Shown one piece after another: positions 1 through 11,334 of a DNA stretch of 64,000 nucleotides (positions are counted from its first letter, which is position 1; every line of letters starts with the position of its first letter). The stretch comes from Chloranthus sessilifolius (lineage: Eukaryota; Streptophyta; Magnoliopsida; Chloranthales; Chloranthaceae). The DNA lies in the NCBI GenBank assembly GCA_021018995.1, contig CM037584.1, forward strand, positions 141,563,317 to 141,627,316, written 5' to 3'. The position numbers and the translations under genes are program-made. The notes under the pieces were generated by a model that saw only the letters and a list, made by a program, of their open reading frames with translations, did no database searches and had not been told where the DNA came from.

Positions 1-426
1 AGAGATTGTTCCAATCCTTTGATTTTAATTAGAACAAGAAAACCATTACAGATGCTGTAGATGCCAGGCTACCAGCTCCCCATTTTCGATTAACATCTGC
101 AGGAGTATCCAATCCAGGAAAATCAAATGCGAAAAAGTGAAATATAGATCAGAATAACCTTTAAAATCCATAATTATATTACAAGCTTATAATACTATTG
201 TGCCAAGATCTGCAATCTGTATAATATATAGTCTATTACAAGCCTTTAAATCTCTCAATTTACAGCTTAAGACCTCACCCTAACTATTGAGAAGAGTTTA
301 GCCACTCATGATTGGCTAAAGAGAGATTAGGAGGAGGAAGGAGGGAGAATTTGGAGGAAAAATGGATCTCGCTCGAAGCTCTTGTTCTCTCAAATTCTGC
401 ATGTTCGGTTTGCATTTTCTTCAAGC

Positions 427-433
427 TTTTATA
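427..433 (-). promoter_or_regulatory. TATA box of D left LTR
   Basis: The minus strand reads TATAAAA here, within GTATAAAAGCTTG. It lies just downstream, in element orientation, of the palindrome array at 708-1390. The other D LTR has TATAAATA at the same relative place (3597-3604). Confidence 0.6.
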
Positions 434-707
434 CTCTCCTCCTCTATCCTTAGATCCGTTTCAGCCAATTAGAGCTCAAGGGAATAATTCTGTTATTCTG
501 GGCTGTTGTTGTGGTCGATTTCTCTTTTAGAACCTCTCTTCCCATTGGCTCTCAACTGGCGAGTACACGTGAAGTAGTTAGGGTTTCCATGCGTGCCCAA
601 ATATGTACCAAAAATACCCTTAGGGGTCGCTGAAGTGCTTTGGAACTCGTGCACAAAAATATGGAATTCGCAGTTGCTGAAGGAAGACGCGAAGTTGCCA
701 AAACAAG

Positions 708-1390
708 TGTCGAGAGGTTCACGGGATCCTCTCGACAGGATCTGAATCTGTATTATAATCACATTGACAGGTTGCATCAGCTTCCGATAGCTTTGCAGAC
801 TTCTCGACAAGATTGAAGTACTAGTTGACAAGTTTGGCAGTGTCTCGACAGGTCTGGAATGGCTCTCGATAGGTTTGAACACACCTCAACAAGTTGATGA
901 AGATCCTGTCGACAGCTTGGGAGAACGTCTCGAGAGGTTGGTTTGAACTTGTCGACAGGACTGCAGGCTTATTTCTTTATTCTGCTTAGTTCCACACTCA
1001 TCCTCTTGACAGGTTATAGATAATCGTGTCGATGGTTTTTACAATCTTCAGTGAAGTGCTCGACAGGTTGGCTCAATCCTCACGAGATTGAACGTTGCTT
1101 TCGGTAAGTTATCGACAGGCTGTCTTGAACTTCTTGATAGGTTCAGTTGAACCTCACGATAAGTATCTTGGAACCTCTCGACTTCATCTGTACCTTGAAG
1201 TATCCTCTCGACAGCTTCTATGTCTGTACTTCCAACTTCTCGATAGGTGTTGAAACCTCACGAGCTATTCATCTTTTCAACTCAGTACCTCTCGACAGCT
1301 TTTTATGCACATGTTCAACCTCTTGAGTGCTTGGTTTTCGATCATCAGAACCTCTCAATAGCTGGACTTAACCTCTCGATAGGTTCTGTC
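708..1390. repeat. Array of TCGACAGG / TCGAGAGG motifs in D left LTR
   Basis: More than 15 degenerate copies of a short motif, mostly CTCGACAGGTT with variants CTCGATAGGTT, GTCGAGAGGTT and TTGACAAGTT, spaced about 20-50 bases apart with non-repeated filler. The core TCGA is palindromic. The array is upstream of the TATA box on the element strand, so it lies in U3. Confidence 0.8.
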
Positions 1391-1678
1391 TTGTACTTAC
1401 GTAGCTGGCACACATCTTAGGTGTGCGGTTCTTCCTTTGTTCAACATTTAGCAACCCCTTAGCAGGTTCAATCTTTATTCCTTACAGTTGGACGTGGTCT
1501 CAAGCCTTTCCAAATGGGTAGCACAGTGCTTCTTGGGTTCTTTTAAATGAATTTCTGCACTAAGCTGGAATTTGTTGCTTATCTATAAAACATACTTAAA
1601 GCACCTTATTAGTTAGCTCAAGGGTCCAACAAAGGTCAGGTTAAGAGGTGAAAAATGATATTTTTCACTACTTACGCA

Positions 1679-3040
1679 CCCCCACACCTAAGCCTTGCTA
1701 GTCCCTGAGCAAAGGAGAAAGTAAAAATAATTAACCTACAAAATTAGATGCCACTTTCGTAGGGAGCACGGGTGCATTTGGCACATGCACCAAGCCTTTT
1801 AAATCCCAAGGTGATCCCTAGTGGAGGAGTGAAGTCTCCTGAGGGTTTACAGTGAAGTAACCCACAAACTTCTCTAATAGAATTAGTTAATAACAGTGCA
1901 GCATGTTAGAATAAAATTCCCACCTTGTCCATTTAGTTTTTTAGAGGATTCCCAGCAAAAATAGAACAGTTTAAAACTTAAACCTTACTGTAATTCCTTC
2001 ACAATCATTCAGCTCATGTCAAGGTATTTTGTATGAAAATTAATGCAAAGCTTACCCTCAAATTAAAAATTTTGTTTTGGATAATGCCTCCATCCATCCT
2101 AACTTCAGACCCAAGACTCACCAGGGCTGTCACTCTCAATAGAAATAGAAGGGTGTATCAATTCACACAGCTCAAGAGCAGTTACAGCCCTCAAATAGGA
2201 CTGCAAGCATGAGTATAGGCATTGCTCTAATTTCTAAAATTTTCTAGCTCTTTTCACCATAGATTAAACAGATTCTCGTCTCCAGATGACAACTCAATCA
2301 ATTGTTAGATCAGTAAGGACTTTTTATTGGGTTGTAATGTGGCTTATGGGTGAAGTTTATGAAGAATAAAAGGGTGGAAACATATTCAAAATTGAGAAAT
2401 CAGTAAAGTAAGGAGGTGATTCATGACTTCACCCTCTTTATTTCAGCGCAATCTTCATCTTCTATTTGAATTTTCAGATTTGAAGTGATCAATTTCCAAT
2501 CCTCATTTCAATGTATCCAATGAAGTGACTTCTCTCATTTTCATTTTGCTTTTCTATTTTCTCTTTTTATTTTTATTTTTATTTTTTTATTATTTTCATT
2601 TTTTTTATGGGCTAGAATGCCACAATTGTACTTTTGATATATAATTGCCTTTTAATGTGTTTTCTTCTTCTTTCCACCAACTGTCAGATCTTGCTTCTCT
2701 AACCTCACTTCTCTTCCTTTTTCTTGATTTCTTAGATTGAGGGTGAACTGAAATAGGTCAAGAGATTTTGAGTTCAAATTTTTTGGTTGTTGTCAAAGAA
2801 AGTTGAGATTTTTAAGGCTCAAAAGGTGTGTATCAAAGGCAGTTCAAAGGTGGGAGATTTTAAGCTGAAGTTGTCCAAATGAAAGCCTTACTTCATATCC
2901 TCAATGTCATGAGTGCTATCAAGCTATTTCAACTCGGATTTGTCTAACTTCTAGTGAGCAGAGGTAGATCCAATCAGTCCTTAGAGTAGAAGAAATTGTC
3001 ACGACACTCTTCAAAGATTTTTTTTTTTTCTTTTCTGGCT
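1679..3040 (-). other. Element D internal remnant: polypurine tract and 3' untranslated region
   Basis: No gene seen. The first bases (1679-1697, minus strand AGGCTTAGGTGTGGGGG) form the polypurine tract that primes plus-strand DNA synthesis next to the 3' LTR. The block near 1748-1900 (GCCACTTTCGTAGGGA, then TGATCCCTAGTGGAGGAGTG) is closely similar to C at 30155-30300, and the similarity continues loosely to the CACTCTTCAAA words near 3010 (31410 in C). After that the sequence jumps into LTR sequence. The whole gag-pol region is therefore missing, which makes D a deletion derivative. The junction at 3040 is approximate. Confidence 0.65.
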
Positions 3041-3596
3041 CCAAGCTTCCCAGGTTCTCCCGGTAGAGGTGAGGTATAAGAATCCAATCTTAATTAGATA
3101 ATTGAAGCAATCCTAAGGCTATGATCTGCCCACTTTAATGGTCATAGACCATACTGGAGATTGTTCCAATCCTTTGATCTTAATTAGAACAGGAAAACCA
3201 TTGCAGATGCTACAAATGTCAGGCTACCAGCTCCCCGTTTCCAGCTGGCATCTGTAGGAATATCCACTCCAGGGAAATTAAATACAAAAAAGTAAAATTT
3301 AGAGTAAAATCACCTTTAAAACTCACAATTACTGTAATACCATCTTACAGCTTATTGAGCTCGAATTTGCAATCTGTGCAACATCAATCTATTCCCAAAT
3401 TCTTTGAAGCTTTCAAAATACAATTATAATACAGATTTGGACTGCTTATTTAGATCTAATCCAACATGCTGGATTAGGGAGAGAAGAGGGAAGAAAAAAA
3501 GGAAAAATAAAACTAAAAACTAAACCTAAATGAGCTAAGAAAAACCAAGGCTATTCCCTGAATTCCTTGCTGAGAAATTACAGTAGCAAGGAGTTC

Positions 3597-3604
3597 TATT
3601 TATA
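3597..3604 (-). promoter_or_regulatory. TATA box of D right LTR
   Basis: The minus strand reads TATAAATA, about 0.5 kb downstream of the motif array at 4141-5040 in element orientation. Confidence 0.6.
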
Positions 3605-4140
3605 CATTTGCAGTGATCCAAGCACTTTGGATTGCAGCTAATCAGAGGAGAGAATTTCAGATTAAGCTTAATCCTTGTGCTTAGCAGTATAGCCAACCTG
3701 AGAGCAGATATGGTTCTGGTTTTGTGCTCAGCTGAAGCTAATTTGCATTCCCGCCAAAAATTAGTTTACTCCCATGTGCAACCTTCCTTGTGCATTGAAG
3801 TTTCCAAAATTGCCCTTGCCAACCAAAAATACCCAGCTCCACTAGTCACTAATTGCTGTCAGCAAAATAGACCCAAGCTGCCCCTGCTGTCCATTATTAT
3901 TTCCAGCTGCACACCTCAAGTGATTACACCTAAAATGCTGAAGATACACTCCAAGTAAAACATTCTATTGGCTGCCCAAAATACCTCTGCTGCCATTATT
4001 TCCAAACAGCCCAAAATGGGACCCGCTTTGCTAAACTGTTGATGTTTAATTGCATGGCTGCAACTCAATGTTGATGGGGACCGAGTCGGATCAGATTGAG
4101 AAACCATGGGCTGATGACGTTTAATTTCTGCAGCTTCAGC

Positions 4141-5040
4141 AGCCCTCTCGTGAGGTGGAGAAGACGATCTCGAGAGGTTTGAGCTTGCAACTGCATGGGA
4201 GGATTGGCTATAGATGTCGGCAGTATTGATTTCTATAAGCTTAAAGATCTCGACAGGTTTTGATGGGAAGTCAGCTTTGTTGGTTGAGAGGATTGAGGGT
4301 GCAAGCACCTAGCTGTCGACAAGATGGGCTGTGTGCAGCTTGGAGTTCTCGACAGGTTTAGAACTTGGATGCATGTTGAGGTGTTGAGAGGTTTAGAAGG
4401 TGGCTTGCTTAGCTGGTCGAGAGGATGGGCTAGCTAGAACCTCAAGCTGTCGACAAGTTTATAGTGTGGAGTTGGGGATCTTGTTGACAGGTATCATGGG
4501 AGCTGCAGGGAAGCTGTAGTGAGGTTCTTGGGGCTACAAGTCGTAGGTTTGTAATCTGTATGCAAGGTGTTGGTCGACAAGTTGGTGAGCTTGCAATTGA
4601 GAGGATTACTTGGCTACAGTATTGAAGATGTCGATAGGTTTGCTTCTTTTGCTCGAGAGGTTGAAGATGAGGGGTGCAAGACTAGGTGTCGACAGGTTCT
4701 ATGGCTGCTGAAGCTGGGAAGTCGAGAGGTTCAGTGGGAGGATAGAATGGCTGAAGCTATCATGAGGATGTGTATGGAAATACAGGTTGCTGTCGACAGG
4801 TTCAAATCATAGAGCTGCAGATGCTTTCGAGAGGTTTAAGATGTTGTAGCAACAACTTCAACTCTAAGTGGTCGACAGGATGGAGTGCCAAAGAACTCCT
4901 CTACAGGTTTGGAGCTATGCAGGTGCATGCATTCGATAGGTTCAGCTGCTGTTGGTTGACAAGTTGAAGGGTGCAACTGCAATGGAGTTGAAGAGTATCC
5001 ACTCAAGAGGTCTATGGATTGCTGGTGCAACTTGACAGGA
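4141..5040. repeat. Expanded TCGACAGG / TCGAGAGG array in D right LTR
   Basis: About 20 or more copies of the same motif as at 708-1390, alternating between a CGACAGG form (for example near 4251, 4352, 4688, 4793, 4873) and a CGAGAGG form (near 4171, 4423, 4654, 4723, 4829). Spacing is roughly 30-60 bases. The array is longer than in the left LTR, which suggests that copies are gained or lost faster than the rest of the LTR changes. Confidence 0.8.
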
Positions 5041-5355
5041 AGCTTCTGATGGTGAAATCAAGTGCACTTCCATTTACTAGGTGTGCTGACCCAACTATTT
5101 AATCTCCACAAGGTTCACTGCTGCAGCTCTTCTTTAACTCAAATGCTCGAACATATTGCTGCTGCAACTGTTTTACTTCCTCATCAGCTGACCATAACAC
5201 CATTCCATTCCTCTCTCATTCTAATGGAAAACTATACTAAGGATGTAAATCCTTCCTTGCTGCAAAACAATACTAAAAAGTAATTATTAACTACTAGGAG
5301 GCTTAGCAAAAGCCAAGTTTAAAGGGTAAAATGTGGTATAAAACAGCGCTCAACA

Positions 5356-6419
5356 GCCCCCCTATGGGCTCTGACTTCCAAGACACTGTAACTATGCTTG
5401 GCGTGGTAATACACATGCCAAGTTTAGCTACAATAACCTCTGATTTTTGCTCGAATTTCACTTTTAGGGTTTGACTTGTTAACCATCCCAATATTTATGG
5501 TGGGTTTCATTAGGACTGTTGCGCCCTTGTTTACCCTATTTGCAATCCTCTAGTCATTTGAAACATCACCCTATCATCTACCATTGATCCCATCCTCACA
5601 TGTATCCATATCCATAAAATCCTTGGGAACCTTAGATGTTAGGATTACCTAATTGCTATTCCTAATTAGCCTTAAGTTCCCCTCTAACCCTCCCTTTTTC
5701 CTATAAATAGAGAGGCACCCCTCCCTTTACAAAGTCTTGAAAAAAATCCAAAAGAGAGAAAAGATTAAGAGAGAGCTTTCCTCCCCTTTGGTGCACCATT
5801 TTCATACAAATTCCAGAACTTCAAAATCCCCTTTAGACCCCACCCTTCATAAAAGATCTCGTAGTTTAGGTGAGAGATACCTTCTAGCCCTCCTCTCCTA
5901 CCCCCTAGCTAGCAATCTTTAGAGGTTAGAACCCACTCTTCCATCATCCAAGCTACGGAAACTCATCAAGTGTATTTACGCGAAGGTCCACAACTATGCT
6001 ACAAGGGCCCGAGAGCTTCGGCTCTCCCCTCTACTCCTCTACCTTCTTAGCTTTTCCTTTATCCTTGAATTTGTGCTGTTACACTGCCGAAATCTCGGTA
6101 ATTGCAAAGGGGCATAAATAGGATCCAAGTGCCTTCGGGCAAGAGGAAGTGCTCTTTTCTTTTTGTTTTTATTTTGGCCATAAGTAGAGACCGCTTTTGA
6201 GCTGGTTGATCGGGTGCCTAACACCTTCCCGATCAATAATCGAAGCCCCTACCAAAGAGCCTTTGGCGTAGACCGGTGAATCAGAGTCATATTTTTGACA
6301 CTTCGGTGCTCATAAAATTGATTTAGGTTTTGCGGGACACCAAAAGCTCCGGGTGGCGACTCTATTTTTTGCAAGCGCGCATCGTCGTGATGGGATCCTC
6401 AAAAATCTGCAGTTGCATA
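5356..6419 (+). mobile_element. Element A, 5' LTR (5' part lost to D insertion)
   Basis: The sequence matches the reverse complement of the solo LTR B' (19405-20857) from the word GGGCTCTGA...AGACACTG onward. Shared blocks include GGGTTTGACTTGTT, TGGGTTTCATTAGGACTGTTG and the AGGTGTTAGGCACC region near 6210. The right edge is set at ...GTTGCATA because B' ends GTTGCACA and a primer-binding site follows two bases later. A Tat/Ogre-type LTR by its neighbours (gag and pol order, archaeal RNase H). One inverted motif pair, GGCGTG-GTAATA-CACATGCC, lies at 5398-5421, about 280 bases upstream of the TATA box. Confidence 0.8.
5702..5709 (+). promoter_or_regulatory. TATA box of A LTR
   Basis: TATAAATA within CCTATAAATAGAGAGG. 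Orientation and position suit the U3/R boundary of the plus-strand element A. Confidence 0.65.
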
Positions 6420-6421
6420 GA

Positions 6422-6439
6422 TGGCGACTCTGTTGGGGA
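6422..6439 (+). other. Primer-binding site of A (TGGCGACTC type)
   Basis: TGGCGACTCTGTTGGGGA lies two bases after the LTR end. Sites starting TGGCGACTC are usual in Ogre/Tat-lineage elements and are attributed to tRNA-Arg. The tRNA assignment here is from knowledge of the lineage and was not aligned. Confidence 0.6.
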
Positions 6440-7745
6440 GTTGCTAGTAGAGCTTCCCTTTGAAAGTTAGCCTTTTTCTTTATTTTTACTAACACTTGGC
6501 TATTTTTCCCTTGGTTTTACTCACCCCTACGATTCTGTTTATTTTTACTCACCCCTAGTTTTCCGTCATTTACGTGCTTTAGCCGATTGGCCGGCGTACT
6601 TGTGCATTGTCTTTACTTTCCTTTACTTTCTCGTCATTTATATGCCTTAGCCGATTGGCGAGCTTACTTACGCATTTACACGCCTTAGTCGTTTGGCGGG
6701 CTTACGTAAGCTTTTACTTTCCGTAATCATATCCTAACAGTGGAAGCCGGCCCGTAGAGGCGGCACGGGACCATCATCCCTGATTTTTGAACATTAAGCA
6801 AACTCCCTTAAAATTGAACCAAGAGGGGGACTTAATTGAATTTTTACGTTGGGTAGATTTTATAAAAGGGTGGGAATTTAGGCAAAGATACAAACATCCT
6901 AGTTCTTATTACGGCGGTAGCCCCTAGTGGTGATGATCCTGAAAAGAACCACCCCATCCAATATCTGAGAAGGTGCTTGGTTGGAGGTATATCGGGTGGG
7001 TGACCGAGCCGGTTACGAAGCTTAAAACCCTGGAGGAGTGCGTTTAGTTGCCCCAAATCAAACCTTGTATCCCTAGGATTGGAGAGGAGGTACCCGTTAT
7101 AACAAGGAATCCAGTCCCCAAAAGCATTGCTTCCAGAAAACCACAAAAAAGGACTAATTTGGGGCTTGCTGTTCTGTTGTCACTATAGTAATATATTATG
7201 TTTTTGCCTGGCATGTGTAAAATCCACGTCAAGCCATTTTTACCCAGAATTTCTTTGGCATCTATATTACACACGCCAAGCCGAAACTGAAAAGAATTAG
7301 ACTGGTGTGTATAATACATAAGCCAAGCCATATTCTCTGGAATTTGGACTGGCGAATATAATACACACGCCAAGTCTGTCCCAGGTTAGGTAGCCTGAAT
7401 CTGAGGCCAATCTTCACCTCCCCGAGTTCCCTACTTAGTAGTTTAGCACCCCGGATAAATCCCACACTCTTTGACACCCAACACGCCCCCGGATAAATCA
7501 CGCACTCTTCAACACCCAACACGCCCCCACCAGTCAAAAGAGGGTAACTTCTTATTGACTTGCTCCAAGGGATCGGATTGTTTGCACTAATTCCTATGCC
7601 TTTAATAGATCGAAGGGTTTTCCTTTGATTCTTCCGAAGTGCCTCGAGATCTCGCCGCGGGAGATATTTAGGGTATGAACACCACCCGAAACGGGAATTC
7701 TAAGGCTCCGGAATTCTTCAGCGTAAGGTATTTTACTTGTCATTT

Positions 7746-7778
<33 letters not shown>

Positions 7779-7837
7779 TAAATAAAAAAGAGTCATCACC
7801 AAAAAAAAAAAAAACCCGAAAACGAAAAAACTCTATA
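6440..7837 (+). other. Element A leader with repeats
   Basis: No gene is supported here. The stretch holds about three copies of a roughly 60-base repeat around GCCTTAGCCGATTGGC (6582-6725). It also holds four degenerate copies of the A-family inverted motif (7206-7370, for example ACACACGCCAAGCC at 7270 and 7358), and an A-run with an alternating TA tract (7748-7783). The leader is long, as is usual for Tat elements. The inverted motif also occurs in the A and B' LTRs, so here it is found outside the LTR. Confidence 0.6.
7206..7370. repeat. Internal copies of the A-family inverted motif
   Basis: Four units of the general form (C)TTGGCGTGTGTA followed by TACACACGCCAAG, each degenerate, at about 7206, 7258, 7303 and 7343. 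The best-preserved unit of this family is at 20348-20370 in the solo LTR B'. Confidence 0.65.
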
Positions 7838-9410
7838 GTGTTGGCACAACGGCATCGCCTTCCTCCCCGTCGTCCCTTAGAGGGAGAAGGAGGAAACTTT
7901 ACGGGCCCCATCCGAAGCACCCGTCACCAAGCCATGTCGTGGGCAGTGGATTCGACATACGCCGATCCCGACTCATCCTCACCACATTCCCCAACTCATT
8001 CCCATTTGGAAGAGACTTTTACCTCCATCCCACTCACCCAACCACCATTTACCTTCACCGGACCCTTCGGTGTACCCATCTTCTCATCCGCACTTGTCCA
8101 AAATTTATCCCTCTCCCCGCCCACATCCACTCAAGATCCATCCACATCCACTCTGCATACGCCCCGTTTTTTATCCCATTTTCCTTCAAATCCAAACAAC
8201 GCTACTTTTCTCCCCTCCACCATCACCCAAAATCCACCCTATATTTCATCATACCCTTTCCCCACCTCAAACCCAAATTCACCCTATCTTCCTACCACAT
8301 CTAACATACCCCCATCATCCCCATCTAATCCAAACATACCACATTCCTTCACATACACGCAAGCCATGAATAATCTTCCCATATCCACTCCACAACCTTC
8401 CCCCAATCCCAATCCATCATACACCCCCCCATCAACTCAGGTCATGCCCAATTTTACCCATGTACCCACCCCATCCATGCCACATGCTCCCCCTCCATCA
8501 GATGTACCTTTTGTATCCATCCCACCACCCAATCCGATGGCCATGATGGATGAGATGTGGAAGGCTTATACTATATGGAAGGCCTCACAATATAGCCTCC
8601 CTCATCCACCCCTTATAAACCCATCCCATACATTATCAAGTCTCCATGCTTCTTTTCCTCATGACCCCCATCAACCCCCCATCATCCATACCCTTCAAGC
8701 CCCCCATATACCAGGAGACCCATGGAATGGGCACCAAGGCCCTATGGGCTAGACCCACCAAGGCCCAACGAGCCAAATCCATCAAGGCCCAATGGAACCA
8801 AGGCCCAACGGGCCAAACCCATCAAAGCACCATGATCCCAACCCATCCGGATCCTAGGGTCCAAACCCATCCAAGCTCCTTACCCTATTCCTAAGCCCAG
8901 CAAGGCCCAAGCCTTAGAGCCCCATTCCCACACCCTCCACAAATCCCTTAAAATTCCATTCACTCATCATACCCAACCCAATATGGGAACCTATCCCACA
9001 CCGTTCATCAACTCCAACTCACCCATCCTCCCGCAGCTCAAGGCCATCCCCAAATGTCCCTCTAAGCACAATGGCCTCATCAGGCCCCAACCCAAAACCC
9101 ATCTTCCGCTCACCCTAACATCCTGCCAAACTTCCCCCATGTGCAATGGCCCCACCCAACACCCCATCAGACTACTCAACAGGAAAATCTCACTCTTCCC
9201 CTGTTCTATGAAGACCCACAGTATGAGGAAGATGAGATAAGAAATATCGGGGCCTATGCCGGGGCATTCACCAGCTACCATCCCCCCCCACCCACCATCA
9301 TCAACCCCTCGGCAACACAAAGTGAAGGGAGACTGACTGTGGAAAGAACGACACCCCCGTCCAAAGAATCTGAGAAGTTGAAAGAACAACTGGACAAGAT
9401 CCAAAAATAG
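7838..9410 (+). pseudogene. gag: A gag, N-terminal proline-rich region (broken)
   Basis: This encodes the low-complexity N-terminal part of a Tat-type Gag: long runs rich in Pro, Ser, Thr and Asn, with a conserved island MDEMWKAYTIWKASQ near 8545-8590 and a second island, YEEDE...GAYAGAFTSY, near 9220-9280. Both islands recur in element B (EEMVRVYTAWKAS at about 20930 and YEEDKASGSEAYIGAFTS at about 18900, minus strand), which supports real ancestral coding rather than a chance ORF. The reading frame breaks with a TAG at 8750, shifts frame and has another TAG at 9408. Gag would form the particle; this copy cannot encode a continuous protein. The true start codon is uncertain; the open frame begins with GTG at 7838. 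Confidence 0.7.
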
Positions 9411-10578
9411 TTGATGAAAATGGGTGGAACTGAGATCCACGCCACAGACTTTTCTGATCTGTGCTTGTTTTTAAAATTCCCCTTACCCCCAAAATTCAAA
9501 GTGCCAACCTTCAATAAGTATAATGGCACGGGTAACCCCATTGTACACCTCAAGTCCTACTGTGGGGACATGTGCCAGTACGGGCGAGATGAGCATTTGC
9601 TCATAAAGGTCTTCCAAAAGAGCCTTACGGGTCCAGCTTTAAGGTGGTTCACATCACTTGAACCTTCCATGATCAAAATATGGAAAGACCTGACCCATCT
9701 ATTTCAAGAATAATATGTCTATAACATCAACATAGAACCGCACAAGTCTGCTCTAGCCCGATTAAAGAAAAAGCCCGACGAAGCATTTAGTGATTACCTC
9801 GGGCGATGGCCTCTCAGGTTAGAAACAGAATATCTGATAATGAGCAGATCAAAATGATATCGAAGAACACCTTGCCAGTCATCTCATACTTTTTGGTATA
9901 CCAACAGTAATCCAATTTTACCGATTTGGTTAGGAACACCGATTGCTGTGAGGAAGCGATAAGAGAAGGGAGGTTGAATAAAATTACAAATAGCGGGGTC
10001 CGGAGGTTCACCGATCAGAGAAATGAAAGAAGAACTGGGGCAGATCAGTAGACAGTTGGCAATATGTGACCCGTTATCATCACGCCCCCATTCCAATTTA
10101 GGGCAGCTCAGCGAACCCCACCTAGAAGTGAGCCGATGCAGAGAATCAAAATGGCCAGGGAGCAAAGATGACTCTGGAACAAAGAAAAACCCATTTTGGT
10201 TGAGTCTTCACACCCTTGGGGCAATCATTGAATATTCTGTTGCCATTGTTAATCGAAAAAGGTCTGGTCACAACACTCCAGCCACGACCTCCGCCGAATC
10301 TGATCCTGAGAAATTATGACCCTAACACCCATTGTAACTTCCATCAAGGACTGGGTCACCCAACTGATCGTTGTTTTCCTTTGAAATATGTAATACAAGA
10401 CTTGATAGAGGTCGGTAAAATCATCCCTCCCGCACTTTCCCAAGCCAACCAACATGCCAACATTCACCAGGTACCGCTACCCCCACACCCACCAGGAGGG
10501 GTAGGTCTGAGACCAACTGTTATCATGGTAGAGGAGGATGATGAGGAGTTTGATCCGTTAGAGTATATCCGCGCCTAG
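9411..10578 (+). pseudogene. gag: A gag, capsid-like core and CHHC knuckle (broken)
   Basis: Continues the same frame as the preceding island. Residues LPPKFKVPTFNKYNGTGNP, HLKSYCGDMC and GPALRWFTSLEP are hallmarks of the plant retrotransposon Gag core of the Tat/Ogre lineage. After 9713 the frame is lost, but the words for SALARLKKKPDEAFSDY can be read nearby in another frame. At 10333-10375 there is CNFHQGLGHPTDRC (C-x2-H-x4-H-x4-C), the lineage's knuckle-like motif, followed by the usual QDLIE. The same three blocks are seen in element B on the minus strand. Function: RNA packaging and particle assembly; inactive here because of stops and frameshifts. Confidence 0.75.
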
Positions 10579-11334
10579 GAAGATTTCATAGCATCGCGGC
10601 AGAGAGGCCGAGGAGATAGAAGTATTGGGGTGATCGAACCCTTGAATCTGGCTAATTATTTTCCAAACCCCACACCACAAGCAGAACCCTTAAATCTTAG
10701 GGTATATTTCCCATCACCAGCTCCTGTCAACTATATCCAAATCAATTCCTACCAACCATACACCACCACCCCCGCCAACTACCCACCAACCGATTGTGTC
10801 CCCCATCCCCCTCCATCACCCATCAGTTATCAATTGCCCACCCCCATCACATCACCCCCAATTTAGTCATCCATGATCCTCGCCAATCCCATTTGGCCCA
10901 CCTTCTCCACCCATCCAGAAGTTAATCACGTGATCCCCACCCTTCCCTGCCCATTGGCACAAACATCTCAAGTGCCCCCTTTCGCCCCGTTCCAGATCTC
11001 GGGACTAACTTATGATCCCCATCAAGTCCCACTAAGTTATAATCAAACAGATATTAATGCCGATAGCGATAGGGAGGGGCAGTAGATTTTGTCACCAAGT
11101 CAGGAAAGATCTCCAAGCAACCGGACACACCAATACAAACGCCAACCCGACCAGAGGGGAAGAAGGATACTATTGCGGTAGACCCATTTGAGAAAATGAG
11201 CCGAGAACACATACTTGAAACCCAGCTCAGGAGAATACCGACCCGTATCACAGTCTGGGATCTATTAATGACATCCTCGCTTCATTTCCAAGCTTTGATG
11301 GGGGCATTAAAAAAATGCACACGTATTTTTCCAA
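10579..11334 (+). pseudogene. A gag-protease linker, proline-rich, broken
   Basis: Open in pieces (10630-10866 and 10873-11085) with Pro/Tyr/Asn-rich composition, including repeated words NLANYFPNP and LNLRVYFPSP. A TAG separates the pieces. No domain is recognisable. The position between the Gag knuckle and the protease fits the variable linker of Tat polyproteins. Confidence 0.5.

Larger units (their letters stand above)
1..1678 (-). mobile_element. Element D, 3' LTR (left copy, truncated by window start)
   Basis: Bases from 1 match the segment from about 3159 onward (the AGAGATTGTTCCAATCC block, a run with LTR-like noncoding words, then the palindrome array), so these are two copies of one LTR. 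The right edge is placed at ...TTACGCA (1678), because the next bases CCCCCACACCTAAGCC read on the minus strand as a purine-rich tract ending at an LTR start. The same arrangement occurs at the left LTR of element C (30111/30112). The element therefore reads on the minus strand and this is its 3' LTR. No coding sequence. The start of the LTR lies outside the window. It is about 0.5 kb shorter over the matched part than the right copy, mostly because the right copy has a longer palindrome array. Confidence 0.8.
3041..5355 (-). mobile_element. Element D, 5' LTR (right copy)
   Basis: The block from 3159 repeats the window start. On the minus strand the LTR begins at 5355 with TGTTGAGCGCTG followed by a TACCACATTTTACCC word, which parallels the start of the C LTR (TGTTAAGACCTG then TACCACTTTTCACCCC), so C and D are related families. 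Immediately right of 5355 the sequence changes to Tat-type LTR of element A, so D inserted there. The expected matching target duplication would lie left of the window and cannot be checked. There is no coding sequence; several apparent ORFs here are chance readings through the motif array. Confidence 0.75.

Noticed and set aside
4567..4967. Open frames of 65-81 codons in the D LTR
   Set aside because: They run through the motif array (repeated VDRF/REVE-like words come from the motif), overlap each other in different frames and match nothing.
7763..7783. Alternating TA tract as a functional site
   Set aside because: A simple microsatellite in a run of A; no further evidence.
7838..8752. Proline-rich frame as a host extensin-like protein
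   Set aside because: It contains the Tat Gag island shared with element B and precedes the Gag core; no signal peptide or SPPPP repeats with tyrosine pattern.
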